Shown: positions 12,800 through 26,029, numbered from the stretch's first letter. The stretch is 64,000 nt of DNA from Cryptomeria japonica (GCF_030272615.1 NC_081410.1:141385349-141449348), one strand, 5' to 3'. Translations and numbers: made by a program. Notes: generated by a model not told the origin, from the letters alone.

Positions 12800-12985
12800 A
12801 CAGTATATAAACTGTGAACATTTGATGGTTAATACCATTGAACATTCACAGTTAATATACTGTGAAAAATCGCAGGAAAAAAATGTAAAAATTAAAATGC
12901 AAAACAAATTTCACAGTATATAAACTGTGAATTTTATATGGTAAATTATTAACCATCAAACATTCATATATACTGTGAAAATCAA
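12800..12985. repeat. Repeated AT-rich palindromes
   Basis: The palindrome TTCACAGTATATAAACTGTGAA occurs intact near 12805 and 12910, with degenerate partners ATTCACAGTTAATATACTGTGAA near 12845 and CATATATACTGTGAAAA near 12965. The intervening words ATGGTTAAT and ATTAACCAT are also inverted. The block could fold into nested hairpins. It sits just upstream of the hAT pseudogene start and may be its subterminal DNA. Confidence 0.6.
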
Positions 12986-13352
12986 AAAAACTATCATTGC
13001 ATAAAAAAAATTAAAATTTAAACTGCAAAATTTCTTTGAATTTTTATATTTTAATTTAATAATTTATTTATTAATGATATGAAAATATTAAATAGACTAA
13101 TAGTTTAAGTCTAATATTCGGTACTATAAATTTTGAAGTCTAATACTCGGAACTATAAAAAAATTTACCAATTTACCAGAAATTTTTATAGCAGAAATTA
13201 CTATACTATATAATAATTTCTGGTAAATTAGTAAAAAAAATTATATACTCAAACTTGCTAATACACGATTATTGGGAACAATCAAACTTAGAAAATATTA
13301 TTAAGCATGGAATCTAATATTCTTTTTTTTTTTAATTTTGTTCAAATTCAAA

Positions 13353-15467
13353 ATGTCCAATGGAGGAAGACAAGGGTTGTACCCACTATGGAAGTATGTT
13401 GACCGTGTTCTAGGGCCGAAAGGATCAAGTGGAACAGCCACTATCAAATGCAAACTTTGTCCATTGACATGGAAAGGTACCTACACGAGGGTGAGGTCTC
13501 ATTTCCTTCATTTCCCATGTAATGGTGTCGAAGGTTGTACAAATGAGTGTGAACGATATGATGTTGTGAAAGAACAAGAAAGGGCTGATGGGAAAGTTGC
13601 TATTTGAAGATCTCATGCTTCAACAACAGGGGCAACTACTCTACCTTACAATCATAATAAAAAGTCAGAGGTGGATGTGACTTCTAGAGATGTAACAAAG
13701 GCTCACAAAAGACCACACATTGGTAGCTCAAACCCCATTGGAAGATTGTTTGATGTGCAAGGTCGAGAAGCAATTGATGCAGCAATTGGACGATTCTTTT
13801 ATGCAAATGGAATACCATTTAATGTTTCTCGCTCACCATTCTATGGAAACATAGTCCATGCTATCAATAATACACCAGTGGGCTATAAACCACCTGGATA
13901 TGAAAAGCTTTGCACTACTCTCGTTGATAAAGAAAAAACTTGATTAAAGGAACAAACTGTACCATTGAAAAGAGTGTGAGCTCAAGAAGGATGCAGTATT
14001 GTGATGGATGGGTGGACAAATGCTAGGAATCGTCCACTACTTAATATCATGGTAACATGCAACAAAGGGCCTTATTTAGTGAAGCCAATAGATTGTTCAA
14101 GGCAAAAAAAAAAAATGCAAAATTTCTTCATAACCAGCTATGTGACAGCATTGAAGAGGTGGGGGCATCACATGTAGTCCAAGTTGTTACTGATATTGCC
14201 CCTATTTGTAAAGCAGCAAGCATGTTGGTGCAAAAGAGGTACAGGCAGATATTTTGGACACCATGTTGTGTGCATTCATTGAATAATGCACTCAAAGATA
14301 TTGGCAAGTTCCAATAGATTCCAGATCTCGTAGAGAATGACAGAAAGATACAAATGTTCATATGTAACCATCCCCACACACAAGCCATTTATCCTAAATT
14401 TGCCAAGGTGAAACTTCTCAAACCTGTTGATACACGTTTTGCTTCTTACTTCATTCTTCTTGACCGCCTTTGTGAAGTCAAAAGAGCTTTGTGTTCCACG
14501 GTTGTTAGTGATTCATGGGCAGCGTGGAAACAATCTACATCAGATATTGTAGTTGAGGTGAGAGGTATGGTCCTTGATGAGCATTTTTGGGCTAATGTTA
14601 AGTTTGTTGTGGACTTTATTAAGCCCATTTGTGAGGTGATGAAATTTACAGATTTAGACACGGCATGTTTGGGAGAGGTTTATGAAGCAATAGATTCCAT
14701 GTGTGAAAGAGTAAAGAAGATAACAGATGCAAAAGATATTTCTCTATATCCTTTATTAGAGGAAAAGCTACATGGAAGGTGCAACAAACTTAACACACCT
14801 CTTCATTGTGTTGCCTATGCCATTGATCCTAAATGATATGATATAGAAGTGACCAAAAAGAGGGCTCCACATCAGGATAGAGAGGTAATGAGGGGATTTT
14901 GGGCTGCGGTTAAAAAGATTTATGGCTGAGGTGAGGAAGCTTCAGTTATGAGGACTCGCTAGAATAAGTTTTCATGTGGGAAAGGTGATTTTGCTTCCGT
15001 GGAAGCTATATATGATATGAAAGTAAAGAAAGAACCTATAGAGTGGTAGTGGAACGATGGAAGTGAAACCCCTGAATCACAATCATTTGCAATACGATTG
15101 CTCTCACAAGTAGCCAGCTCTTCATCTTGTGAAAGAAATTGGAGTAGTTGTGGGTTCATTCATTCACTAAAGAGGAACCGATCAGGATCCAAGAAAGCAA
15201 AGAACCTGGTGTACATTCATAGCTCTCTTTGTCTTCTCTCTCATGTAGATCCTGGATACAATGAAGGTCCTTCAACAAAATGGGATCAAATTTCACCCTA
15301 TCGAGAAGTTGCAGCCACTGTGGATGAAGTGGTTGAAGCAGATGGACTAGCTGATTTACCCCCCTGTTATTCTACCATCAAAGGAACCTGAATTTGAGAG
15401 TGATGACTATTTGCAGAGCCTCATAGCTGAAGACCTTCATATGGATGATCATGGCGAAGAAGAGTAG
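13353..15467 (+). pseudogene. hAT-family transposase pseudogene (BED finger, DUF659, dimerisation domain)
   Basis: A nearly complete intronless hAT transposase that is broken in many places. From ATG 13353 it shows an N-terminal BED zinc finger (CKLCP, then RVRSHFLHFPC), the linker IGRFFYANGIPFNV, DUF659 with VMDGWTNARNRPLL near 14010, VVQVVTDIAP near 14180, WTPCCVHSLNNALKDIGK near 14260, then PVDTRFAS and CVAYAIDPK. The C-terminal motif SSSSCERNWSS near 15120 is the dimerisation core. Stops at 13605, 13941, 14315 and 14834, and frame shifts near 14100 and 15375, disrupt it. The acidic C terminus (DDYLQSLIAEDLHMDD) ends at TAG 15465-15467. Absence of introns contrasts with the hAT gene at the left edge, so the two belong to different hAT subfamilies. 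Confidence 0.85.
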
Positions 15468-16056
15468 ATGATAGATATAAGATTTCTGATATTTGTTTTC
15501 AGTTTTTTGTTTGGGTATCAGCTTGCTCCTTATCAAACTATTTTCAATGTAATCTCTAATCAATTTGAAACTTTGACACAATGATTGTATGACATTTTGA
15601 TTTGACTCATTTCACATTTATGCACCTAAACTTCGAAATTAATGTTAATTCTTGTTTTGAAAGTTCAATGTCATTATATTTTCAGATTTTCTATAAATTA
15701 TTAAATTGTATTTAAAAAAAAATTGGCATCTCCAACTACCCCCCAATCTCCTATTTTCAAAAAATAGTCGTACCGGTACCAGTCCCAATCTTCGGCATCT
15801 CCAAGTACCCTCATACCCATGCAACCTTGCAAAATACTAACACCTAACTCTTCCATAATCATTGTGCCACATGCAAGGCACATTCTACTCAGAAATTTCC
15901 AAAACCAAGAATAGGTGTATTCCTTACACATGCCACTAGTCAAAAGTGAACTCAAAGATAAACCTCAGCTGCTAAAATTAACTCCTCGTGACTCCTACAA
16001 CGGACTAGTAGCTGTCATAGTCAAGATAGGAAACCATCATAGTCCCAACATAGTAT
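15468..16056. other. Non-coding flank between hAT pseudogene and copia element
   Basis: AT-rich DNA and a short stretch with GGCATCTCCAA repeated (15725 and 15795). This may be the right end of the hAT element. No gene seen. Confidence 0.35.
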
Positions 16057-16061
16057 CTTAT

Positions 16062-17570
16062 TGTTGGCATATGTGCAGAATATGTTGACATGATGATATT
16101 GTGTTGTCATTCAAGTCAATATGCTGAAAGAGAACCGGTAATATGCTGAAAAGTGAACCGGTAACATGATAAAGAGTGAACAGGATTATTGAAGTTAAGC
16201 AACTGACAAAGTGAACCGGTATGATGTTGTGAACCCGAACCAGTATGTCAGAACGAGAACCGGTATATGGAATGTTTTGTATCAAGGGTTCATATGGCAT
16301 GACTACCGGTTGGTAGTCTCAGCTTCAGGGTTTCCGGTTGAAGTGTTTCGAGCCTGTGTGTTTCAACTGATGACATTGTGTGATGAGTTAGCATTGTAAT
16401 GGAGATCAGATCGTGTTGCCACGTCAGCCTCGTGCACGTGAAGGATCTTGCATGAAGGAGATTGATCCTATCTACCTCGGGAATGTGCGAAGTCTCTGCA
16501 AACAGTGGAGAACGCGTGATGGGTTATCGCCTCCAAGAAGCGGTGAAGAACGAACGATGGAGAATGTCTTGAGATCTATTCAAGACCGTTGTATTCAAAT
16601 GCAAAGTGTTCAATGGTCAGGATTGAACCGACTAAATTTCTCAGCATAAGTGTTTAGGGTTTAGGTTTTATGCTACTGACCTATCTATTTCTTATAAGGT
16701 CGATGTGGTGTTTCATGTTGGGGTTGTTGGCAAATGTTGTGTGTGTATCTATGTGCAGAGATACGTGATTCTTGCCAGACCAATTGAGAGGATTGATACA
16801 TGCATAGTGTGTGTGCAAAAGGAAGGAACTAAAGCGGATCTGCATTAGGCATTGAGTGTTATTACCAAATCATTGTGATACTTGTTCATCTCTAACCACT
16901 TCAATAGTTGGAAAATCCTTTAACAGGGTAGCTTTAATCAACTTGTTGTAAATCCTTTAATAGGGTGACTCAAAGCCATTGAGTTCATAAAATCCTCTAA
17001 CAAGGTAACCTCTAGCAGGGTTTAACCCTTAACCGGGTATTCTAGCCATCCCTTAACCGGGTGATCCCTAAAAGGATTGGTTCCTAACAAAACCTGTTGT
17101 AACAGTCTTTAACCGGACTAGGCTCCTAACAGAGCGGACTTCTAAAGAGTTCAAAACAGCTTGTGGGTATTCATCCCCACCGTGGTTTTTCCCAGTTGGG
17201 TTTCCACGTGAAAAATATGTGTCATGTGTGATGCCTCTTTCATGTGATGTTTTGTTATTTCTTGTTTAGTGGTAAATCATTGTATCTCTGATGATAGATT
17301 ATCTGTTTATGCATAAGGACAAAGTGGAAATGAGGCAGTAGGTTGTATGAAAAGCTAAAAAGATTGACCGGTTCATGTCTTTCACAGTTGCACTGTGTTT
17401 AACCAGTAGTAATCTGGTTCGGACCGGTGTTAGGGATTGCCAGTAGTTTACAATCTGCAATCAAACCGGTTCAGGAAAAGTTTTTTGCCTGTACTGATTG
17501 ACACCCCCCCCCCCCCCCCCCGCGCCTCTCAGTAACGGTTTGGTACTTACTGTTCACCATTGGGTTATCA
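16062..17570 (+). repeat. 5' LTR of the copia element
   Basis: 1,509 bp, TG to CA. It contains eight copies of ACCGGT and related CCGGGT or CCGGAC words, and a run of about 19 C near 17503. The 3' LTR has the same layout with a shorter C run and ten ACCGGT copies. Confidence 0.93.
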
Positions 17571-17572
17571 AT

Positions 17573-17584
17573 TGGTATCAGAGC
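17573..17584 (+). other. Primer-binding site (initiator tRNA-Met type)
   Basis: TGGTATCAGAGC two bases after the 5' LTR is the usual plant copia primer-binding site complementary to the 3' end of initiator methionine tRNA. Confidence 0.9.
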
Positions 17585-17642
17585 ACCCTCCAGGGCCTCT
17601 GTGTTGGTAAGCTTAACCACTTGAGGGAAAGATCCTATTGTA

Positions 17643-20600
17643 ATGATGAAGAGGGAAGGTCCAAAGTTCAACAGAGACAATTTTAAAATATGGAAAGACA
17701 GAATGAAGATATACATCAGAAGCATGGGTGCTCAGCACTAGAGCGATGTTGAAAATGCCTATGTCATTCCTACCGGTACTCTCACCGATGATCAAAAGAG
17801 AGAGATCTAGGAGAATGGGCAAGTCATGGAAGCCCTAATCAGTAGTTTATCTGACATTGAGTTTATTGATGTCCAGGATAAAGAAAATCCCAAAGAAGTA
17901 TGGGATACTCTTGAGAATATCTATGGTGGTGATGAGCATGTGAAACAAGCTAAGGAAGAAAGCCTTAGAGGAAAGTTTGAAGAAATGTGGATGGTTGAAG
18001 GAGAGACCATTCATCAATATGGAATAAGAATCAAAACTGTTGTTGGAGATATCAAGAGTGCAGGTGGTAAAATGGAAGATTCCACTGTTGTTAGCAAAGT
18101 TTTGAGATCCTTATTACCGGTCTATGCAATAAGGGATGCTGCTATTCAGGAGTTGAGGTCAATAGACAAGACTAGGGTGTCCCTAGACTCCATCATTGCA
18201 AAGTTAACAGCCTATGAGCTAAATAATTTTGATGGCAGTGTTCAAAAGACTGAATCAGCTTTTAGAGCATCTGCTGCACCATCCAGAAAAGGAAAAGAAG
18301 CAAGCACCAGCGGTGAACCAAGATAGAACAGAGAAATGGATGATGAGGAGATTCTAATGGAATTTGAAGCTCTTCTTGCCAAGAGACTTCCTAAGGGAAC
18401 CGGTAAATACAGAGGTAAGCTTCCTTTGAAATGCTTCTCTTGTAACCGGATAGGACACATTGCTATAAACTGTCCTAATGGTGATAGCAAGGACAAACCG
18501 AAAAGGTTCAAGAAATTCAAAGGAGGAAACCGAAAAAACTGTTTTGTAGCAGTTGATGAAGGTGTCACGGATGAGGAATCAGAAGATGAAGAAAATGAAG
18601 ATATTGTGTTTGTTGCAGTCAAGGAGGATGTGTCAAACAAGAAGGCTCTTGTTTCCCGGTTTGATAATTCCAATGAGTGGATTATTGACAGTGGTTGCTC
18701 TCACCATATGACTGGTGACTGGAACAAGTTTATATCTCTGGAAGAGTATGATGGTGGTGTGGTTCGTTTTGGTAATGATGCACCATGTATGGTCAAAGGC
18801 AGAGGGTCCATCTCTCTAAATGGAAAGAGCAGTGCTGACAATGTGTATTGGGTGGAAGGTCTCAGACACAATCCATTGAGTGTTGCCAGCTGAATGACAA
18901 TGGACTCACTCTGGAATTCAAAAATGGAGTGTGCAAAATCAAAGGAAAGAATGGTGAACTGATGGCCACCAGTATGCAAACCAAAGGTAACTTATTTCAA
19001 CTGAATGCAAATATAAGTACATGTCTTATGGCTAAGTTTGATGATAGTTGGATATGGCATAGGAGACTCTACCATGTAAACTTTGATAACATAGTAAAGG
19101 CCAGTAAGATCAAGGCAGTTAGAGGACTATCGATGCTGAGCAAACCGGAAAATCCTTTGTGCAAAGAATGTCAACTGGGGAAAATGTCTTCCTCAACCTT
19201 CAAAGGTAAATCTTTCACTGTTGACAACTTACTTGATCTTGTGCATACTGACTTGTGTGGTCCTATGAAAACTAGGAGTGTGCAGGGAGATAGGTATTTT
19301 ATGATTCTTACAGATGATTGCTCAAGAATGATGTGGGTCACATTCTTGAAGGACAAGTCTGAAGCCTTTGGAAAGTTCAAAGCTTTCAGAGCACTGGTAG
19401 AAAAGGAAAGTGCTAGAAGAATCAAATGTCTTAGAACTGATCAAGGAGGGGAATTCACTTCCGGTGAATTCAACAAATTTTGTGAAGAAAATGGCATCAA
19501 GAGGCAATTGTTCGCCCCCCGGACTCCACAACAGAATGGCCTAGCAGAGAGAAACAACCGGACTGTGGTTGAAGCGGCTAGAACTATGTTGATCCAAGGA
19601 AAGGTCTCTCACACCTTTTGGAGAGAAGCAGTGAGCACTGCAGTCTACACAATGAACCGGGTACTCATTAAGAAAGGAAAGGATAAGACTCCTTATGAGT
19701 ACTGGACCGGAAAGACACCAATGGTAAGCTACTTCAGAGTGTTTGGTAGTAAATGTTATATCAAGAGGAGTGAACATCAGAGCAAGTTTGATGCTAAATG
19801 TGATGAGGGAATATTCCTAGGGTATTCCACTAAGAGCAAAGCTCTCAATGTTTCAACAATAGGACTCAGAGACTTGTTGAAAGCATCAATGTTAGGGTTG
19901 ATGAAAACTCAGAGAAATCAAAGGAAACTGGCAGAGAGCATGTAGGAGATGAACTGATAGTAACCTTCTGGGAACTAGTTGCTAATCAGCCCAGTACCAG
20001 TAATTGTGCTCCTACACCGATAGATGTTGATGTTGATGAAGATGATGAAGAAAAGCAAGAGGAAGCTATTAAGAACATACCTAGGTATGACAAACTCAAT
20101 CATGATCCAAAGCAGATCATAGGAGACAAAGATGCAGGAATTCTTACAAGAAGAAAGGTCAGAGAAAGCTCATGTATGATCTCTGAATTGGAGCCTAAAT
20201 CATTCGAAGAGGCACATAAAGATGAAGACTGGATCAAGGCAATGGAGGAGGAACTTGACCAGATAGAGAAGAATGGTACATGGTCTTTGGTACCCAGACT
20301 GGAGCATAAAAATGTCATTGGAACCAAATGGATCTTCAGAAATAAGCTGAATGAGGATGGCACAGTGGTAAGGAACAATGTCAGACTAGTATGTAAAGGA
20401 TATGCCCAAGAAGAAGGAGAAGACTATGGAGAAAGCTTTGCTCCAGTAGCAAGATTGGAAGGAGTTCGTATGCTTCTTGCATATGCAACTTTTAAAGGAT
20501 TCAAGGTATACCAAATGGATGTAAAATCTGCATTTTTAAATGGAATACTTAAAGAGGAGGTGTATATAGAGCAACCAGATGGGTTTGCTCTATCAGAAGA

Positions 20601-21720
20601 CAGTGACATGGTGTGTAGGCTACATAAAGCCTTATATGGACTAACGGAGGCACCAAGAGCATGGTATGAACGCTTGCATTCCCATCTTGTGAAGATTGGA
20701 TTTGAAAGAACAAGTGAAGATAGCAATATCTACTTGAAATCAGAAGGAGATCAGATTCTGATATGCGAAGTATTTGTTGATGACGTAATCTTTGGTGGAG
20801 ATGACAAGATGAGTCATGACTTTGCAGATGAGATGAAAAAAGAGTTTGAAATGTCACTCATAAGGGAGATTAAGTTCTTCATCGGACTGTAGATTCAGCA
20901 AATGAAAAATGGAATCTTTATTACTCAGTCCAAGTATGTCAAAGAGGTGTTGAAGACCTTTGGCATGGAAGACAGTAAATCAGTTGGTACACCAATGGTG
21001 ACCGGTTGTAAACTATCAAAAGAAGATGACTCAGCATTGGTAAATGAGAAGGAATACCGATCAATGATTGGTAAGTTGCATTATGTAGTGCATAGCAGAC
21101 TGGACATTGCACATGCAGTGGGTATTACCGCTCGGTTTCAGCAAAGCCCAACAGAATCCCACTTGGTAGCAGTCAAGCGGATTCTTAGATATCTGAAGGG
21201 AACTATTAACTATGGATTATGGTATCCATACAATAATGATTTCAACCTGAAAGTGTTCACAGATGCTGATTGGGCTAGTAATGTAGATGACCGGAAGAGC
21301 ACAACCGGTGGTGCATTCTTTCTCGGTGGTAGACTGGTCTCATGGATGAGTAAAAAGCAGAGTTGTATCTCTCAGTCTACAGCAGAAGCGGAGTATGTTG
21401 CAGCTTTTATGAACTGCACCCAGACTATTTGGATGAAGCATGTATTAAATGGCTTCAAAGTTCCTGTATCTGAACCGGTAAGTATATTCTGTGACAATAC
21501 AAGTGCAATTAACATTTCCAAGAATCCGGTTTTACATGCTAGAACCAAGCACTTTGAACTCAAGTATCATTTCTTGAGGGAAAAAGGTTCAGAACAAAGA
21601 GGTGGTATTGGAACATGTTTCCAGTAAGGAGCAGTTAACAGACATATTCACCAAGCCTTTACCAAAGGCTACTTTTACCTATCTAAGAGGTAAGTTAGGG
21701 GTGCTGCCACTTCAAGAGGT
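17643..21720 (+). pseudogene. copia gag-pol polyprotein, broken
   Basis: Polyprotein frame from ATG 17643. Gag runs to about 18500 with the zinc knuckle CFSCNRIGHIAINC near 18430. Protease shows WIIDSGCSHHMTGD near 18680. The GAG-pre-integrase HHCC region runs 19040-19190 (CKECQLGKM). The integrase core at 19220-19700 has HTDLCGPM, RTDQGGEF and TPQQNGLAERNNRT. Reverse transcriptase at 20260-20890 has [12 protein letters not shown] and the active site FVDDV instead of the commoner YVDDI or YVDDM. RNase H at 21250-21600 has FTDADWAS and STAEAEYVA. In-frame stops at 17739, 17808, 18324 and 20890, and frame shifts near 18887, 19845 and 21590, make it non-functional. Confidence 0.93.
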
Positions 21721-21956
21721 AATCTAAATGTTTGTGCTCCACATCAGTCAGATCTTACTTTGCTATATCTTTTCAGGATTGATGTGTTGAAGGATGCTAC
21801 TCCTCAGGGGGAGCAGCATAGTGGAACAAGGAAGCTTGTGCCTCCACTTTGGCATTGTTGTCAAAGGGAGAGAAGATGTGAAGTGGAAAAGATATGTGCA
21901 ATATTAAGGGGAAGATGTGATGCAAAAAGAGAGATATCTTTGTATATTGCCATCAA

Positions 21957-21972
21957 TGCCAAAGGGGGAGAT
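21957..21972 (+). other. Polypurine tract
   Basis: AAAGGGGGAGA immediately upstream of the 3' LTR primes plus-strand DNA synthesis in LTR retroelements. Confidence 0.85.
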
Positions 21973-23458
21973 TGTTGGCATATGTACAGAATATGTTGAC
22001 ATGATGATATTGTGTTGTCATTCATGTCAATATGTTGAAAGAGAACCGGTAATATGCTGAAGAGTGAACCGGTAACATGATAAAGAGTGAACAGGATTAT
22101 TGAAGTTAAGCAACTGACAAAGTGAACCGGTATGATGTTGTGAACCGGAACCGGTATGTCAGAACGAGACCCAATATATGGAATGTTTTGTATCAAGGGT
22201 TCATATGGCATGACTACCGGTTGGTAGTCTCAACTTCAGGGTTTTCGGTTGAAGTGTTTCGAGCCTGTGTGTTTCAACCGATGACATTGTGTGATGAGTT
22301 AGCATTGTAATGGAGATCAGATCGTGTTGTCACGTCAGCATCGTGCACATGAAGGATCTTGCATGAAGGAGATTGATCCTATCTACCTCGGGAATGTGCG
22401 AAGTCTCTGCAAACGGTGGAGAGCACGTGATGGGTTATCGCCTCCAAGAAGCGACGAAGAACGAACGATGGAGAATGTCTTGAGATCTGTTCAAGACCAT
22501 TGTATTCAAATGCAAAGTGTTCAATGGTCAGGATTGAACCGAATAAATTTATCAACCTAAGTGTTTAGGGTTTATGGTTTATGCTACCGACCTATCTGTT
22601 TCTTATAAGGTCGATGTGGTGTTTCATGCTGGGGTTGTTGGCAAATGTTGTGTGTGTATCTATGTGCAGAGATACGTGATTCTTGCCAGACCAATTGAGA
22701 GGATTGATACCTGCATAGTGTGTGTGTGTAGAAGGAAGGAACTAAAGCGGATCTGCATTAGGCATTGAGTGCTATTACTAGATCATTGTGATACCTGTTC
22801 ATCTCTAACCACTTCAACAGTTGGAAAATCCCTTAACAGGGTAGCTTTAATCAGCTTGTTGTAAATCCTTTAACAGGGTGACTCAAAGTCATTGAGTTCA
22901 TAAAATCCTCTAACAGGGTTTAACCCTTAACCGGGTATTCTAGCCATCCCTTAACCGGGTGATCCCTAACAGGATCGGTTCCTAACAAAACCTGTTGTAA
23001 CAGTCTTTAACCGGACTAGGCTCCTAACAAAGCGGACTTCTAAAGAGTTCAAAACAGCTTGTGGGTATTCATCCCCACCGTGGTTTTTCCCAGTTGGGTT
23101 TCCACGTGAAAAATATGTGTGTCATGTGTGATGCCTCTTTCATGTGATGTTTTGTTATTTCTTGTTTAGTGGTAAATCATTGTATCTTTAATGATAGATT
23201 ATCTATTTATGCATAAGGACAAAGTGGAAATGAGGGAGTAGGTTGTATGAAAAGCTAAAAAGATTGACCGGTTCATGTCTTTCACAATTGCACTGTGTTT
23301 AACCGGTAGTAATCTGGTTCGGACCGGTGTTAGGGATTGCCAGTAGTTTACAGTCTGCAATCAAACCGGTTCAGGAAAAGTTTTTTGCATGTACTGATTC
23401 ACACACCCCCCCCCTCTCAGTACCGGTTTGGTACTTACTGTTCATCATTGAGTTATCA
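21973..23458 (+). repeat. 3' LTR of the copia element
   Basis: 1,486 bp, starts TGTTGGCATATG and ends GAGTTATCA. It aligns with the 5' LTR throughout. Differences are scattered substitutions, a missing TAACAAGGTAACC-like segment near 22920, and a shortened C tract near 23405. Confidence 0.93.
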
Positions 23459-23463
23459 CTTAT

Positions 23464-24473
23464 GACACTTGCCCCCTAAAATTTAGGTCCTCCAAGGTGA
23501 GTGCCAAATTCCTAGAAAATAGGAGCTTTATCATAGTCATCACCCGCCATGTAGGATGCTACCTCACCAACAAGGCCCACAAAGTGACATGACAAAATGA
23601 AGTTAGCAACTTAGGATATAAACAAAATATGCATCAAATAATTAAATAATTTACCCATGTTAAGACTCTAAGGTTGAGATACCTTAATCCCAACACAAAG
23701 AAGCTATAACCAGAGCCACAAAGTAGTTGACATTTACAATATTCCAAAAATTGAAAACAGGTACACAATTCAGTTGTTTGTTTCTCTGACAACCAGTGAC
23801 AGAAAATGACAAGACACTCCTTGAATGATAGGGATATGACTGATGAGTGGAATGAATGCCAAATAACCAACTATAAAAACAGATCTTTAAGGTTCGGTTG
23901 CTGTGTTGTAATAAAAAATTAGACAAGCTGGCATCCTTTATTCAAAATAGTTTTCAATTTTTCTAATGATCCTTTTAAATCCTGAAGTTCATAGGCTACT
24001 TTGGAGAACATGAAGATGTCATATTTCAATTTAAACTCCTTCAAGACACTGTTGAGGAGACTGAAGATTCAAACATGATGCAAGCAGTTATAGAAGTACA
24101 TATTTGTCTTACAAGATTGAGTGTGATCATGAATCATGTCACTTTTGAGCCAAATATGCAGCGCTCACTGAAAGATATGGAGAAAATTCAATGTACTTTT
24201 TTAATCAAATTAACAAGTCAAATTTGTATTCCTACAGCTTGCATTACTTGAACTATACATTATTTTCCAAGTAGTTTGTCAGAAACAACTAAATCATCCA
24301 TTAAATGGACTAGGTCTAAATCATAGAATCGGATAACCATTCAAAAAAATATGATTTGCATTGAGTGGTTTCAGCATCTAGAACTTTCCCAAAACCATAC
24401 GAAAGAAATGCACCTTTATCTGAGATCTGTGCCAATGGAAGGTACAACATTACAAACAAGCTAGATCTCTATG
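23464..24473. other. Intronic DNA, no gene recognised
   Basis: No coherent coding frame or repeat structure was recognised here. If the symplekin gene continues leftward this is part of the intron following exon 26030-26104. Confidence 0.4.
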
Positions 24474-24481
24474 TGTATAAT

Positions 24482-24849
24482 CTAAGTCACAGGATACGGC
24501 GATTTCCATGGATGAGGTTCGAATTTAATCGAATTTCAAACTTCTATAAAAAAAATCGAATTTCCTCTATAAAGCACTGCTATCCGCCTTTAAACACAAC
24601 TCAGCTGGTCGTGGGTATTCTTTGTATATGCTTTGTATCTATTGGGTCATGGGTGTCTGCAACTGCTGGGTCGCCCTCAGATTTTCTCCAACAAGGGTCA
24701 ATATTTTGATAATTTATTAGAAGTATACATATATTTAAAAATAAACAAAATTATAGAAGGCAAATTTTATCCAAATTTTTTTTCGAATTTTTCCCTTATC
24801 GAATTTCATCCGAATTTCATGGCTGTCGAATTCGAACCTTGTGACTTAG
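24482..24849. mobile_element. hAT-type MITE, CTAAGTCAC family, copy 2
   Basis: 368 bp with termini CTAAGTCACA and TGTGACTTAG and a perfect 8-bp duplication TGTATAAT (24474-24481 and 24850-24857). Subterminal AATCGAATTTC and TTTCATCCGAATTTCATGG words match copies 1 and 3. The interior is shorter than in the other copies and contains CTGCAACTGCTGGGTCG, similar to the CAGTTGCAGA core of copy 1. Open frames across it have no coding features. Confidence 0.92.
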
Positions 24850-26029
24850 TGTATAATGATGATATTTCACAAAATCCTTCAGAATTTTTTTTAAATCTAC
24901 CATTACTGATTACACAGAAGACCCTGATTTTAAGATGTCGTGTTATAAAGACAGCTCAAATTTCAAAGCAGACTATTAAGTCTCAGCATCCTCCAAGGAT
25001 GACTTCAGAAGAACATTGTAAGTAAACTACTTTTGGAGCTCACGAGAACATTATGAGAAATCATGATCACCTATGCCAATTTTAGCTGCACAATTTGACT
25101 TTCTCAAGTTTTGTGGAATACCCTTAAAATACTGTATTCCAATCCAACCTGCAGGATCAGACCTTAACATTTAGTTCACAATGTCCATTAGACAGACATT
25201 TTTGGAGCTCAGAAGAACACTACATGAGGAATCATGGTCATCTGAGGCAACTGTAACATAACTTTAGTTGCAGCTTTGATATCCTCAAGTGCTGTGAGAT
25301 ACCCTATAGGACTGCTGGAAAATCCAGTTTCCATGCTTAACCTCAATACAGAGTACCATTAAACTCAAAGGAAAAAGGTTAAGAAAGAGTGCATTGATTC
25401 ACAATACCCTCCTATCCTACATTCCAACCAAGTCAATTAATTTATTTAATGTTTTCAACGTGTGTCAGCAAATGGTGAACATTGATATGCTTTGTTGAAG
25501 AATATTTCTGATAAACTGTGTAATAAAAATTTTGAAAATTAAAATTCAGATCACCCTTCGTGACCCATTACCAGGATGAAAAATGAATTATGGATTGTGA
25601 CAAGTAACCAAAAATGTTGATTTTTCAAAATTCTTGTCACAGTTCTTTCCAGATATCTTCTTCAACAATTTATGGACTGTGGAATCTTAAAGTCCTCAAT
25701 TTTATAGTTTATTAAGCAGCCGTGACTAGCTTGAAAGATAAATTGCACTTCCCTCCACTGTATAAACGGAAATTTTGGAAAGAGAGAGAAAAGAAAAAGA
25801 CTTATAATGTCCATGAATAACCCAAACAAGATCCAATTGGACTGGAATGCTACCAAGTAAAAATAAAGTAAATCCATCCAAACTTGTCTAAAATTTGAAA
25901 CATAAATTAAAGTATCAGTATAAATAAGATAAAGGAAAACATGCACATTTACAATAAAATAGATCACTGAGGATGGATAAAGAGAAATCACTAAAGTTAA
26001 CCTTCAAGACTGCAATCCAGAAAATCTAC

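Larger units (their letters stand above)
16062..23458 (+). mobile_element. Full-length Ty1-copia LTR retrotransposon, 7.4 kb
   Basis: Complete element with 5' LTR 16062-17570, primer-binding site, broken gag-pol, polypurine tract and 3' LTR 21973-23458. A perfect 5-bp target duplication CTTAT lies at 16057-16061 and 23459-23463. LTRs begin TGTTGGCA and end TTATCA and differ by a few percent by eye, so the insertion is moderately old. Domain order (gag, protease, integrase, reverse transcriptase, RNase H) defines the copia superfamily. It lies left of the symplekin exon at 26030 and is therefore probably inside the next intron of that gene. Confidence 0.95.

Noticed and set aside
24365-25025. 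Open frames of 114 and 130 codons
   Set aside because: They overlap MITE copy 2 and its flank, overlap each other in different frames, and have no protein features.
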